From NCBI GenBank assembly GCA_032164245.1, contig JAVMKO010000001.1, positions 247,017,644 through 247,081,643 of the forward strand: DNA of 64,000 bases, in the 5' to 3' direction. Position numbers and translations under genes: made by a program. The notes below the pieces were generated by a model, which did no database searches, was not told where the DNA came from, and worked only from the letters and a program-made list of their open reading frames with translations. The DNA is from Sternotherus odoratus (lineage: Eukaryota > Chordata > Testudines > Kinosternidae). Below are positions 35,210 to 45,433 of the stretch, piece by piece; position 1 is the first letter of the stretch; every line of letters begins with the position of its first letter.

Positions 35210-36280
35210 TTAACATTGTTGCCATTATTTTATTAACAGGGGGGAGGGAACTGTCCTTAACCTGTCCCAAATAAGGGGGTCACCCTCTGCTGAAAAGACT
35301 TCGTTAAGCCAGGGATCAAATGTCAGAGCCCTGCTAAAGTAGGAGGGGTGGGGACAGATGTCCCAGCCAGGAGGTCCTCCCTGGGCTGGTTTAACCTGTT
35401 CCTTCCCACTGTTCAAAGAAAGAGCTAAACAAGCTTCCTTAGGAGCCTCTTTGTTATTTTAAATGCTCAATCAGAGCTGAAATCAGTTGTGGTGGGTCTG
35501 TGTTTCTGCCAATCCAGCTAAAAATCACTGAGAGCTGAAATCACTTGAGATAGGGCAGTGTTTCTGCCCAGCCTGCAAAAAGCTGAAAATTACTAGGAGA
35601 CTGATGTGCAGAGGTCACAGCAGAGAGGCAAGTGACAACAGAAGGTGACTGACAGTTGGCTGTTGAACAAGTGGCTGGCAAGGCGGTGAGCAGAGCAACC
35701 AGCTGGCAAGGCAAAGATGAATTGCAGCTGGCGGGACGGCCAGTGGAGAGGAGGGGTGGCTGGCGAGGCGACCAGCCAAAGCAAGTGTTCAGATGGAGGA
35801 GCAAGCTAGGTTCCTTCTTCTCCGGGTAGGAGGTGAACTCACACAGATGTGCCTCTGAACCTTGGGTCCTCTCTGACCAAGGCCAACCATTGTAAGTGGG
35901 CTATGGTGAGAGAACAGATGGGGCACAGAACAGGAACTGTTGGTTGTAGGACTCAAGAACCTGAGGTAGAAGGCACTGGCCCACTCACTATGGGGTGGGT
36001 GTCTTACTCACAGTTCTATGATTATGAATCTTGCTTGTGGCATTTTCCCTAATTAATGTTGTATGACTTCCCTCCTTTCATTAAAAGTTTCTTTTCTACA
36101 TTCGGACTCTGTGCTTGCGAGTGGGGAAGTATTGCCTTTCAGAGGCATGCAGGGGTGGAGTATAATTTTCCCACGTTACTGGATGGGGGGCTTCAGCCAG
36201 TTCTGTGTTGATGGAAAGGAACCCCTAGATATTGAATCTGGCCCTGGTTGCTGCTGGCTCAACCTGGCAGAAGGGTTACT
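35210..36280 (+). mobile_element. LTR of a turtle LTR retrotransposon
   Basis: The right third follows an LTR I recall from turtle genomes: CCTTTCATTAAAAGTTTC with ATTAAA at 36080-36085 as poly(A) signal, then GACTCTGTGCTTGCGAG and GGGGAAGTATTGCC, and a terminus near CAGAAGGGTTACT. Upstream lies a purine-rich U3-like part. No gag-pol follows, so it is probably solo. Exact ends and TSD could not be fixed and the left limit is approximate. CTGGCRAGGCGR units at about 35.67-35.77 kb are mildly repetitive. Confidence 0.6.
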
Positions 36281-37014
36281 TAAGTTTAACCTGAACTCTG
36301 AATTTCCTGGATTTTAATACTTGTTTGGGGGATAATTCTCACAACTGATGCTCCTAGGGGCTTCAATACAAATAATAAATAATAATCCAAACACTGTATT
36401 TTCTCCTAAATCACTGATATGTACTCTCAGCCATCTTAACTCTCCATCTCTTATCAAGGAATATTTATACAACAACTGTACTGTGACTCTAGGATTCCAA
36501 AGTGGTTTATAGATAGTGGGTCAAAGTCACTGCTGGAGTAAATGGACCCAATGCCTATAAACATTCCAATAAACAGGAATGTGCTTACTTATGACAAAGT
36601 TAAATATAGACAAGTGTATACAAAGATATCTGTACTCCAGTGAAAGGCATTCACTTTTGGGATGGAAATGTGGCACAGTTGTACAAAGAGAATACACACC
36701 AAAATTTCTACAAAAGGAAAGAAAGAAAAAGTATCCGATGGAAAACACAAGTAGATTGTAAAAATCTATGTTTGAATTTGGACCACATTTAGGCGCTATT
36801 CTTGAGAAAGCTTCTTTAGCATTTTTAATAATCTAATATGATAGTTTTTAGTTTTACAATTTAAAAAGCATTTAATGTTCATATTTTTGTATAGTATTTC
36901 AGGCCAACAAACCAATTTAAGTAAGGCTTTGTTTGAAAGTGATACAAAGGCCTTAAAATCTAGATTCTAATGTTATTTCAAGTTATAAACTCTTAAGGCA
37001 GGGACTAGCCTTTG
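36281..37014. other. No feature recognised
   Basis: AT-rich, with an AATAAT patch at 36.37 kb. Nothing else stands out. Confidence 0.5.
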
Positions 37015-37138
37015 GACCTGATTCAGAAAAGTATTAAAGCATTGTCTTCTGAAATGTCAATAACTTAAGCACACACTTAAAGATCATTGTGCTTAAGAGT
37101 TACTTTGAATAGGGATGCTTTCCTGACTGGAGGCCTTA
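37015..37138. repeat. Old palindromic repeat (GACCTGATTCAG / GGCCTT)
   Basis: GACCTGATTCAGAAAAG at left and GCTTTCCTGACTGGAGGCC at right. The interior CTTAAGCACACACTTAA and TTGTGCTTAAGAGTTA are inverted echoes. Related to 7.60-7.73 kb. Confidence 0.5.
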
Positions 37139-37442
37139 ATTTGTACTTTATATTGCATCACTGGGAATGAATATTGTTATTTCCTAAAAGACAAAAGAAA
37201 GGTAATAATAATGAGTTGTTGGAGGGGTAGAAGGAGAAAGGGCTCTGAGACCTACTGGAGGGTTGAAAATGGAAACAGAAGCCAGAAAAGGGGAAATTTC
37301 TAAACGCAGCAGAAAACTCTCAGTATGATTCTCCTTATTTCCCCCAAAGCACTTTGTTCTTACCAAAGTTCTGAAGACCCTCTCTTCTGTTCTCAATATA
37401 ATAAATGGTCCCATATATTTTAATGGAGATTTTCTGAGTATT

Positions 37443-37593
37443 CATTGTATAAAGTGTCAGGGGGTAGCCATTTTAGTCTGTATCCACAAAAACAAGAAGG
37501 AGTCCGGTGGCACCTTAATGACTAACAGATTTATTTGGGCATAAGCTTTCGTGGGTAAAAAATACACTTCTTCAGTTGCATCATTATAGAAAG
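37443..37593 (-). mobile_element. Penelope-like element tail, minus strand
   Basis: The element is 37455-37581. On the minus strand it reads CTGAAGAAGTG, CCCACGAAAGCTTATGCCC, AAATAAATCTGTTAGTC, AAGGTGCCACCGGACTCC, GATACAGACTAAAATGGC: the same order as the other two PLE tails but a different subfamily (AAATAAA after the hammerhead-like core). CATTGTATAAAG (37443-37454) and CATTATAGAAAG (37582-37593) match at 10 of 12, a decayed TSD. Confidence 0.7.
37537..37575 (-). ncRNA. Hammerhead-like core, decayed
   Basis: Minus-strand order: CUGAAGA (fits CUGANGA), extra A, GUGUA...ACCCAC (stem II with mismatches), GAAA, GC-UUAU-GC, CC. The base before the expected cleavage site is C rather than U, so this copy should be inactive. 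It supports the motif being a family feature. Confidence 0.4.
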
Positions 37594-37801
37594 GCTTGAA
37601 TTGCCTGGCCCATTTGTGGTAGATCATCAAATACCCCGTCTACCTGTAATAAGGGAGTGCCCTACTGGTTTGAGAAATTATATTATAAACTTATTTGGCA
37701 TGTTCAATGTTCTGTTGACAGTAGTGCTAAACAACCTATAGGATCACCACTGTGGTATGCCCCTGGGGATAAGCATTGTCCTCTGCCTTTTATGTCAGGA
37801 A
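37594..37801. other. No feature recognised
   Basis: Short AT-rich spacer between the PLE tail and an imperfect foldback. Confidence 0.5.
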
Positions 37802-37937
37802 TAAACTGAATCTGCTCCTAGATCCTTTCAGTAGTGCATCACTTTGATGATGCATTACACCAATACATCATCAGAGGACTGTCAGTCAAAAGGTAGCATC
37901 GTCTAGGATAAACAGATCCAGGAACAGATTCCGTTTA
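37802..37937. repeat. Imperfect foldback, 24-bp arms
   Basis: The arm at 37802-37825 (TAAACTGAATCTGCTCC...) pairs with 37914-37937 (...GGAACAGATTCCGTTTA) with four mismatches. A smaller stem GTAGTGCATCA/TGATGCATTAC (37831-37858) lies inside. It resembles a worn palindromic MITE of unknown class. Confidence 0.6.
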
Positions 37938-39239
37938 ATTACAGGACAGAAGGTGTCCTGATGTCCCTTAGAGACAAAATGTTGGTGCCAAGAATTAATA
38001 TGCTTTGCATCTCTGCTGTGGTCTATTAAATAAGGTAGAGAGTTCACAGTTCCTCTATCATGAGAGTAAGATTAAAACAAAAATGAAACATTAAAATTAT
38101 ATTTTCCCTTTCCTGTAAGAAACCCAATAATCTATATTTCAATACTTCAAAAGGACCTTCCAAGGACATTGTCAGGTCAAATTTCACTCGTCGTGTAGGC
38201 TATGTAAAATAAGATACTATCCAAACAAATGGTTTCATGGGTGTTTTTTTAAAGAATTTATATGGGGGTAGTTACATTACATTAAATTACAGATCACTGC
38301 TACTTGTAATAAGAGTGTATATATCACTGTAACAAAGAAATATACATCAACACATTATGTCATTTACTTCAGGCAGGGATTCCCTACAGTGATATTCTTA
38401 GTATTATTATTTTATTTTGTACTGAATAACTCAGTGACTTTACATTGGGATGTTTGCAGTCCTTTTTGGTATAATTGGCTTTCAAGGTATCGGATTATTG
38501 TTTTTGCTCCACCCTCCCCATTAACTAATGGGAATTTCCCCATGGTATATGCAACCAAATTATTGCATAATTATTCTAGTGCATAAGACTCTGAAAGTGT
38601 AACTATCTATTAGTGAGACTTATACTCCATGACAAATTGGCCCTATGTTCTCTGGCAAGGTACCTTGAGTCAGCTGCATGTTTATGCAGCAGACTGGAAA
38701 TTCTACAGCAGCTCAATTTAAATAGTAAAACAAAACAAAAAAAGAGAGAAATTTAACAAATGTAATATGAAAGCAGTAAAAGCAGTATGGTAGTCCCTGT
38801 TTTGTTATCTTGATGTGAAATTCAATTCCATTTACCCCTGCATTTTTATATATCACAGATCTTTGCATTGAGAGCATATCACTTCATTGTAAAGTTGTCA
38901 GGAAGAAGTTGAAGCTTGGCCTCTGGGGAGGAGAGCTGGAGTTTCTGGGATTTTACATCTGGGAATAAGTGGACAGCAATTCCAAGGTAAGCCCATATTT
39001 TGTTAAAATAAACAGCAGTGAAATAGTTAGCAGGCTTGTTTGTTATCATTGATGTTTATTACCATAATGCCTCAATCGGAAACAGGGCCCCGTCATAATA
39101 GGCATTGTTGGACAAAAATAATTGGCCCAAAGAGTTAGAATAGACAGGACAAATACAGGCTAACAGGGAAAGATATAACATACAAGCAGAAGTATCAAAC
39201 TGATGGCTGAAAACATCATGTTAATTCTGCAGACTTTTT
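37938..39239. other. No feature recognised
   Basis: AT-rich. Frames are under 70 codons. No repeat ends seen. Confidence 0.5.
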
Positions 39240-39925
39240 TTTCCTTTTGCTTTCTTATGTAAATCCTTTCAAAGGGATTATGTTAAGATGGGGCTTGCTA
39301 GAGAGAGAAAAAAATGAAGGGAGAAGCTGTGGGTGGGTTAGAGTCTGTAAAATGGAGGCCCCAGGGATTCAACCCAGGAGACAGTCCATATGAGGGTGCA
39401 CACGGCAGAGAGTATTTAGGCTGAAAATGGCAAAAAACAATCTGATGACATCCTCAACGTCCCTTGGTCCCTACTGTCCCAGATATGGCAGTTTCCTGCA
39501 ATATCCTGGACAAACTACATTGAATTAAGTTAAAAAAATCATTGTATTAAAAGTGGAAATGGGTAAGTGGAACTGTATGTTACGTCTCTGAGAAGGAGAC
39601 CTGACTACTCTAAGCCTCAGGAAGCTTTTGTGTGCTGATCACCAGTTACATAAGAACAGGATCAGAGTCACAGACTGGAAAAATAAAAAGTGACTCAGAG
39701 ATTTATGGATGTCCTTGTTCTGAATTCATAATTGAACTTGTAACCACAGAAAACCCCTTGCTGGGGTTTGAAGATCTGTTCCCTTTTCTCTGGAAAGCTT
39801 ATTAGTATGAGTGTAGGTTCTTTTATTATTTTTAGTATGTGCTTTCTGTAATGCTGTTGCCTTAAGAATAAAATGACTTGCTTAGAAAGAACTGTGTGGT
39901 AACTTATGACTGTGGCAGTCACACT
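39240..39925 (+). mobile_element. Possible LTR remnant
   Basis: The right part (TGCCTTAAGAATAAAATGAC, CTTAGAAAGAACTGTGTGG) resembles the poly(A)/R region of a turtle LTR I recall, with AATAAA at about 39869. The left limit is a guess from a change in composition. No TG...CA ends or TSD were established. Confidence 0.3.
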
Positions 39926-39933
39926 GTTTATAA

Positions 39934-40116
39934 CAGGGATTGGCAACCTTGGCACGCAGCACCACAGGGTAAGCAACCTTAGCGGTCCCCACCGGTTTAT
40001 TTACTTGCTGGTTTGCTGACCACGGCTTCCACTGGCCGCGGTTTGCTGCTCCAGTCCAAAGGGGGCTGTAGGAAGCGGAATGGTGCTGGCCGCCGCTTCC
40101 CACAACCCCTGTTGGA
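39934..40116. mobile_element. hAT MITE, right end missing
   Basis: Starts with a clean terminus CAGGGATTGGCAACCTTGG, then CACCACAGGGTAAGCAACC, GCTGACCACGGCTTCCAC, TGGCCGCGGTTTGCTGC. It breaks at CCCACAACCCCTGTTGG, about two thirds of the way through. The following bases are unrelated. Complementary truncation to the 34.9 kb copy. Confidence 0.85.
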
Positions 40117-41871
40117 TGTTGTTTCCCCCCATAAATCTTTTATTTTGTACTGTACTGTGTTCCTTTGATAAACTATGCAACACTATGGAGCACAGAGGAA
40201 AACAAGTTACTTTGTATTTGGTCTTTCCCTTCTCTAACTACTGTTTGACTGTAAAGGTTTATGTCACTTTGGGTTGCACCTATCCTCTGATTTGTTTTAG
40301 CCAATAGAAACATTTTGTGTGTTAAATCTCTGTTGCTGTACTGCTGCTTGCTAGTCTTAAAATGTAAGAGGCAGAAAGCAGGAGGAGGGGATATGTTATA
40401 CATTTATTTTGTAAGGATGATTGCTTGTTTGTATGTATTCAGGACAGTGGACTGTTGCAGGACTGATTCTGAGAGTTTCTTTCCCACTGTTGCATGTTAT
40501 TCAGTACCAAGACATGGACATCACACACCTCTGATGTGCTATTTGCTCTTTTAAATAGCTACAAAAGTCCTGATATTTTTTCATCTGAAGCACCGAGAAG
40601 TGAGAAGGGCAACTGAAGACCTTTCCAAATACAGAGATTCTATACTATACAAAGAATCCTTGCTAGGAGCTGTTCCCTTAGAAATATATACAGATGAAAC
40701 TATTTTTCATGTTATATGTGTTGTGTATATCTATATACATATACATGTGTGTGCATACACACAAACATTCACACACACAGAAAATTACATTCATTTACTA
40801 CTCCCACACTTCTCTTCTGCCATGGCCATGCACTGACTTTTATAAATTTCATGTGGATTCCACCACATAAATGCAAAAATGACTCATCTCTCTGCACGCT
40901 GGCACTAGAAGAGGTAAAGTACACTAACTAGAAGGAATTAAGAAATTAAGATCTTCTTATACACATGAGAGTTCCTTAGTAAAACCATGGGGAATGTACT
41001 AAACCTCTGAGAGTTGGTTGGCACAGTCTATATCCCCTCCCCCCCCCCCTCTGATTTTATCTTTCTTGTTTCTCTTCACTTTAAAGTCTATCAGTAAATG
41101 CAGTCTAACAGCAAGGTGTCAAGATTAAAAGTAACAGTCTCAGTTGCAGCCCCGTTTTCATCATATCAAACATATCCTGTCTTGCACATTATTCAGCCAA
41201 ATGAAAGGGACTTGATCCCAGGAAAAATCTAAAAACATAAAATCAGACTTAATAGACATCCAAAATACTTTCTCTAAAGGAGTCTATGGGATTACACTGA
41301 CAACCTTTCCCTGCAGTGTTATGAGTCACCTGCAAATTAGGGGAATTAAAACAAAAAAAGATAATATAATACTTTGTAGTTTTTTTAGTGCCTTTCAAAC
41401 AAGGGTCTCAAAGCACTTCCCAAACATTAATCAAATGTCAGACCAGCACAGTGAGATAGTGATTTGTTATTATTCAGAAACAACAAAAGAATCTTTAAAA
41501 AACAAAATGTTATAGTTGAATGCATTCAATGCAGCCCAATTAAGCAGAGTTACTTATTGTTTATACTTTTTAGAAAAGCCAGCTATTAAAATGTGTTAAA
41601 ATGAACAGCTAGGTGACACTATTAGTTCTCCATTGCCATACATTTATACTGTGCCTGAATGGGCAGTTGTAGCCAATACATCTATGTTTGGTATAGTACT
41701 AATATCAGTGTTGGGAAGTTATGTTGACTGAACAATTATATTCTCCCTACAATGTCAAGTATATCAAAATCACCTCTCCCCATGTAAAATATCCCATAAG
41801 ACCCTGCATTAACTGACATAAGCTTTTACTTGATTAGATAGGAAATGTCAGGATCAGGACATATGGGTGTT
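40117..41871. other. No gene recognised
   Basis: AT-rich, with a CA/TA-rich patch at 40.73-40.78 kb and a C-run at 41.04 kb. No domain in any frame. Confidence 0.5.
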
Positions 41872-42098
41872 TTACCAAAGCAACATCAAGAATCAGAGAG
41901 GTATTTGTGTTAGTCTGGAATAGCAGAGGTAATAAAGAGTCCTGTGGCACCTTAAAGACTAACTAAAGTATTGAAGCATAAGCTTTCGTGGGCTAATACC
42001 CACTTCGTTGGATGCAAACAAGCATCCGACGAAGTGTGTATTAGCCCACGAAAGCTTATGCTTCAATACTCTTTGTATTTGTTACCAAAGCAACATCA
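41872..42098. mobile_element. Foldback PLE insertion with 17-bp TSD
   Basis: TTACCAAAGCAACATCA occurs at 41872-41888 and 42082-42098. Between them the 193-bp insert is an inverted PLE tail (41889-42015: AGAATCAGAGAGG, TGGCACCTTAAAGACTAAC, AAGCTTTCGTGGG). Six bases later follows a sense tail (42022-42081). Arms 41967-42015 and 42022-42070 are reverse complements over 49 bp with two differences, around the loop AAACAA. Inverted 5' tails are a known outcome of PLE insertion. Here almost nothing but the two tails was integrated. Confidence 0.85.
42026..42064 (+). ncRNA. Hammerhead-like core, core mutated
   Basis: CCGACGA (second core base C instead of U), extra A, GUGUG...CCCAC, GAAA, GC-UUAU-GC, UUC. 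The inverted copy (41973-42011, minus) reads CCAACGA in the same place. Both cores are therefore damaged and should not cleave. Confidence 0.35.
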
Positions 42099-42373
42099 TG
42101 TGCCAGCCATGCCCCTCTGCCATATACATTGGCCAAACTGGGCAGTGTCTAAGCAAAAAGAATAAATGGACACAAATCTGACATTAAAAAAACAGTAGAA
42201 CACGTCCATCTCTCTGGTCACTCAATAACAGGCCTAAGAGTGACAATTCTTCAACAAAAAAAGTTCAAACTCCAATGAGAAACTGCAGAACTGAAATTAA
42301 TTTTCAAACTGAATACCATTAAATTAGGCTTGAATAAAGACTGGGAGTGGCAAGGTCATTATACAAACTGTAA
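42099..42373 (+). pseudogene. PLE GIY-YIG endonuclease fragment (frameshifted)
   Basis: Translation gives CPSAIYIGQTGQCL, the GIY-YIG-type motif of Penelope-like element endonucleases. After one frameshift (an extra A near 42156) INGHKSDI follows, and in later parts ELKLIFKL- and WEWQGHY-like stretches end at TAA 42371-42373. PLE proteins carry a reverse transcriptase followed by this C-terminal nuclease, and only the nuclease part survives here. The younger foldback PLE tail at 41.89-42.08 kb was inserted right at its 5' edge. Confidence 0.8.
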
Positions 42374-42381
42374 GCTACATT

Positions 42382-42460
42382 TCTACCCTGATATAACATG
42401 GTCTAATATAACACAAATTCAGATATAACATGGTAAAGCAGCGCTCTGCGAGCGGAGTGG
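42382..42460 (+). mobile_element. Tigger-like MITE left end
   Basis: ACATTTCTACCCTGATATAAC, CTAATATAACACAAATTC, AGATATAACATGGTAAAGC and GCGCTCTGCGAGCGG follow a pogo/Tigger-like reptile MITE with repeated GATATAAC units. CpG decay explains ATGG for CGCGG. The right half is missing. Confidence 0.65.
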
Positions 42461-42482
42461 AGGTGAGCTGAGATAGGTAACG

Positions 42483-42786
42483 TATTTCTAAAGATAGTTA
42501 CGTCACTCAATCCAAGGTTTGAGAATATGAAGTTCCTTCCAGAATATGAGAGGGATGAGATGTGGAGCATGCTTTCAGAAGTCTTAAAAGACCAGCACTC
42601 CAATGTGGAAACTACAGAACCTGAACCACCAAAAAATAAAATAACCTTCTGCTGGTGGCATCCGACTCAGCTGATGAAAATGAATATGCATGGTTCCACT
42701 CTGTTGTGGTCGTTATCGAGCAGAACCCATCATCAGCAGGAAGAACGTCCTCTGGAATGGTGATTGAAGCATGAACGGACATATGG
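42483..42786 (+). pseudogene. hAT transposase C-terminal fragment
   Basis: The first frame reads FLKIVTSLNPRFENMKFLPE and then ERDEMWSMLSEVLKDQHSN, the region before the hAT dimerisation domain (the L-x-PRFK-type motif is here LNPRFE). After a frameshift near 42640 the reading LLVASDSADENEY and the EQNPSSAG region continue. It breaks off before the conserved C-terminal dimerisation helix. It resembles ZBED-like hAT transposases. No N-terminal BED finger or catalytic residues are present. Dead copy. Confidence 0.75.
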
Positions 42787-42974
42787 TCCAGATCCTTGAC
42801 TTGAGCTCCTGGGTACTATCACTGTACAAATATTAAATAATGATAATATTTGTGACTCACCAACCTTTTAAAAACTTGTGCCTCAGTTTCGTCACCTAAA
42901 AAATGAGGCTAGCACTCCACAGCCACCTATGAACGGGGTAGACTTACAACTCATAAATGTGCCACTACCAGCAG

Positions 42975-43102
42975 TCTCCATTGGACCAGGACGGGAAGGC
43001 CAGTGGGGGCCGCATTCGGCGAAACGGCAGGTAAACAAAGCAGCGGGGACCGCTAAGGGTGCTTACCCTTGCAGTCCCACGTGCCAACGTTGCCAATCCC
43101 TG
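42975..43102. mobile_element. hAT MITE right half
   Basis: CTCCATTGGACCAGGACGG, AACGGCAGGTAAACAAAGC, GCTAAGGGTGCTTACCC and terminus ACGTTGCCAATCCCTG match the right half of the 34.9 kb copy. The left half is absent. Confidence 0.8.
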
Positions 43103-43979
43103 TATTATAAACTTCTTTAATATGTTCAGTGTTCTGTTTACAGAACATGGTTGTTCAGGAGTTTTTTAATGATGTTTAAAGTCTGTGCAATACAAACATT
43201 TTATTGAAGAGGTTTTGATCTAAGGAATGGTTTTATGACAAACCAACATTTAATTGACAAATGCTACTAATTACTCATGATACATGTACTGTAATTTCTG
43301 TAATTAATGTATATAGATTTGACTATATAGAGATCAATAAGAGGAAGGACTGATGTGAAAATTAATAATTATATTAAAGGTTTTGAGGAATTTTCTTAGT
43401 TTGCTTAAATGTCTGTTTAAGTTGAATCTTCTTGTACTTAATAAACTGTTATTTTTACTGTCACATAATACTTCATTTTATGTTTTCTTGATTTGCTATG
43501 AAAATTCCACACCTTTCATTGTTACAAACAGTTTTAACGAGGTTTAGCAGTCATGTCAGATAAACATTTACTATATAATTAAACCTCAATTAATATGTTT
43601 GTAACAACCATTTTCTATTTAGGATTTATGCAAAAATAGTTTAATGGAACCCAAATTTAATCCTTATTAGAAACACTTTCATTTAAATGATGATCACAAA
43701 CCCTTATCTCCACCTCACAAATAAAACATAAAAGGACCACAAGGAACAAGAGCATCTCAATCACAAGATGTGACACCAGTCCTTTGCTAAGCTAATATGT
43801 TTCCTGAAACTGATCAGTTTTCAAGGAGTTATGATGTGCTAGTGTGATACCTTGCAGACAAGGACAATGGAAGTGTCAGAATCTATAATAAAGGCACCAC
43901 ATACCATATGGTATGTAATGTACATGCTGTTAATTTGTAGAACCCTGCAGCTCTTGGAGGAATCAAGTTTTTCCACTGA
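43103..43979. other. No feature recognised
   Basis: Very AT-rich, without repeat ends or frames of note. Confidence 0.5.
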
Positions 43980-44102
43980 AGACCCCAATCCTGCAGTTGG
44001 AGCTATGTGGACAGACCATCACATCCATGCAGAGCCCCAGAGAAGTCAGTGAGGCTCTGTCAGAGTCTGCCCATGCAGATGTTATGGTACAATCAAGGCC
44101 TG
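43980..44102. repeat. Palindromic CCCCAATCCTGCAG repeat
   Basis: ACCCCAATCCTGCAGTTGG at left and TACAATCAAGGCC at right, with GAGAAGTCAGTGAGGCTCTG in the middle: inverted halves of an amniote repeat (CCAATCCTGCA facing TGCAGGATTGGGG in the consensus I recall). Confidence 0.45.
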
Positions 44103-44863
44103 AATTAGTAAAATCTTCTGGATTGGGCCCAATTCTAATATGTGCTGCTGACAGTTTGATCTGTGTCCCTGGTGGACCTATATATTTAGAAGTTGATGGT
44201 GATAGTGACATTACCGAAAGGCAAAAGAGAATATAAAACATCTGCTGGGTAAGAGAGCAAAACAAAACTGGCATGTGCCCCTGCAGGGCTGTGAAGAGGA
44301 ATGGGGGTTAACATCCATAACAAATGCGAAAAAGAAATTCTCTCAAAAACTAAATAGGGTGAGAATTAAGCAGAGTCCAACTGTGGGCAAAACATTTAGT
44401 GATAAATTAAATAAAATAATAGGTTTTGTTTAAAAATGATTTTGAATAGGAGAAGGAAAGCTGTCCTAGATATTTGAGGGCAATTTATTCAGCCCAAATG
44501 AAGGAGTCCATCCTTTCCTTCAAGAAGCAGGGGAGAAATAGTGACCCTCCACCCCAGCCCTTCCCCTTACATTAGATGGGAGGAAAAGGGGAGGGAGACA
44601 ATGAAGCAGCAGATATTGCTGCCTCGGCAGGATAGTTCGGTTTTCCTGTCACAAACTCAGACTGTACATTAACATGCGACTATCTCATTTCCTCTTCCAC
44701 TAACCCTCAATATTACAGCAATCTACATGAGTCTGACTTAGCCCAATGGTGTTAGATAACACTAACCGTTTTGAACAAAGTAGGAAATTAAGGGTACATC
44801 TTAACCGTTCTTTCTTCCTTCAAAAGTGCCTCAGAAGTGCCTGAGAAAAGGAATTTTCTAGCA
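44103..44863. other. No feature recognised
   Basis: Mixed composition. No gene-like frame beyond short overlapping frames from the neighbouring palindrome. Confidence 0.45.
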
Positions 44864-45333
44864 CAGTGAAACCTCAATATAACGGACTAATTCGGGTGAG
44901 GGGGTGTCCGTTAAAGCCGAAAGTCCGTTATTTAATAATTTTTTAAAATTATTAAATAACAGACTTTCGGCTGACAATGGACACCCCCTCACCCGAATTA
45001 GTCCATTATATGGAGGTTTTACGGCCGGGAGCCGTCAACCCGCCCGCCCGGGTCCCGGCTGCTGGGACCCGGGCGGGAGCCGTCAGCCTGCCCACGGGCG
45101 GGAGCCGGCAGCGAGCTCTCCCGCTGCCGGGACCCGGGCGGAAGCCGGCAGCCCGCCTGCGGGCGGGAGCTGGCAGCGAGTTCTCCCGCTGCCGGGACCC
45201 GGGCGGGAGCCAGCAGCCCGCCAGCCCGCCCGCAGGTGGGATCCACGAAAAACGGATTTCGGATGCAGCGGAAGTTTTGTCCGTTGCATCCGAAGTCCGT
45301 TAAATCGGGGTCCGTTAAATCGGGGTTTTACTG
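44864..45333. mobile_element. Tigger-like foldback element with GC-rich core
   Basis: The left end CAGTGAAACCTCAATATAAC and the reverse complement of the right end, CAGTAAAACCCCGATTTAAC, form a pogo/Tigger-type TIR. CA dinucleotides flank both sides where TA would be expected. The left 78 bp (44864-44941) are followed by their own inverted copy (44944-45023) with few differences. The element therefore holds three TIR copies. A GC-rich 65-bp tandem block follows, then the right TIR. No transposase. A 145-codon frame through it is spurious. Confidence 0.75.
45061..45225. repeat. 65-bp GC-rich tandem repeat, about 2.5 copies
   Basis: GGGACCCGGGCGG recurs at exactly 65-bp spacing (its A at 45067, 45132 and 45197), as does GCGAGYTCTCCCGCTGCC (45111 and 45176). 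Strong CpG content inside an AT-rich region. Confidence 0.9.
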
Positions 45334-45433
45334 CACTTTGATTCAGTGTGGGTGTGTGTCTGTCCACTAGCTCTACCTACAGGCTAAGGGAAGAAATTGC
45401 AAGAACATAGGCACAATAGGGAAGTTGAAAGCA

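Noticed and set aside
37455..37581. SINE identity for the AAGCTTTCGTGGG tails
   Set aside because: No A/B boxes, and the tail is found beside a GIY-YIG fragment at 42 kb. PLE is the better fit, although some copies may be moved passively.
44904..45341. 145-codon frame on plus
   Set aside because: Fully inside the Tigger-like foldback and its 65-bp tandem block.
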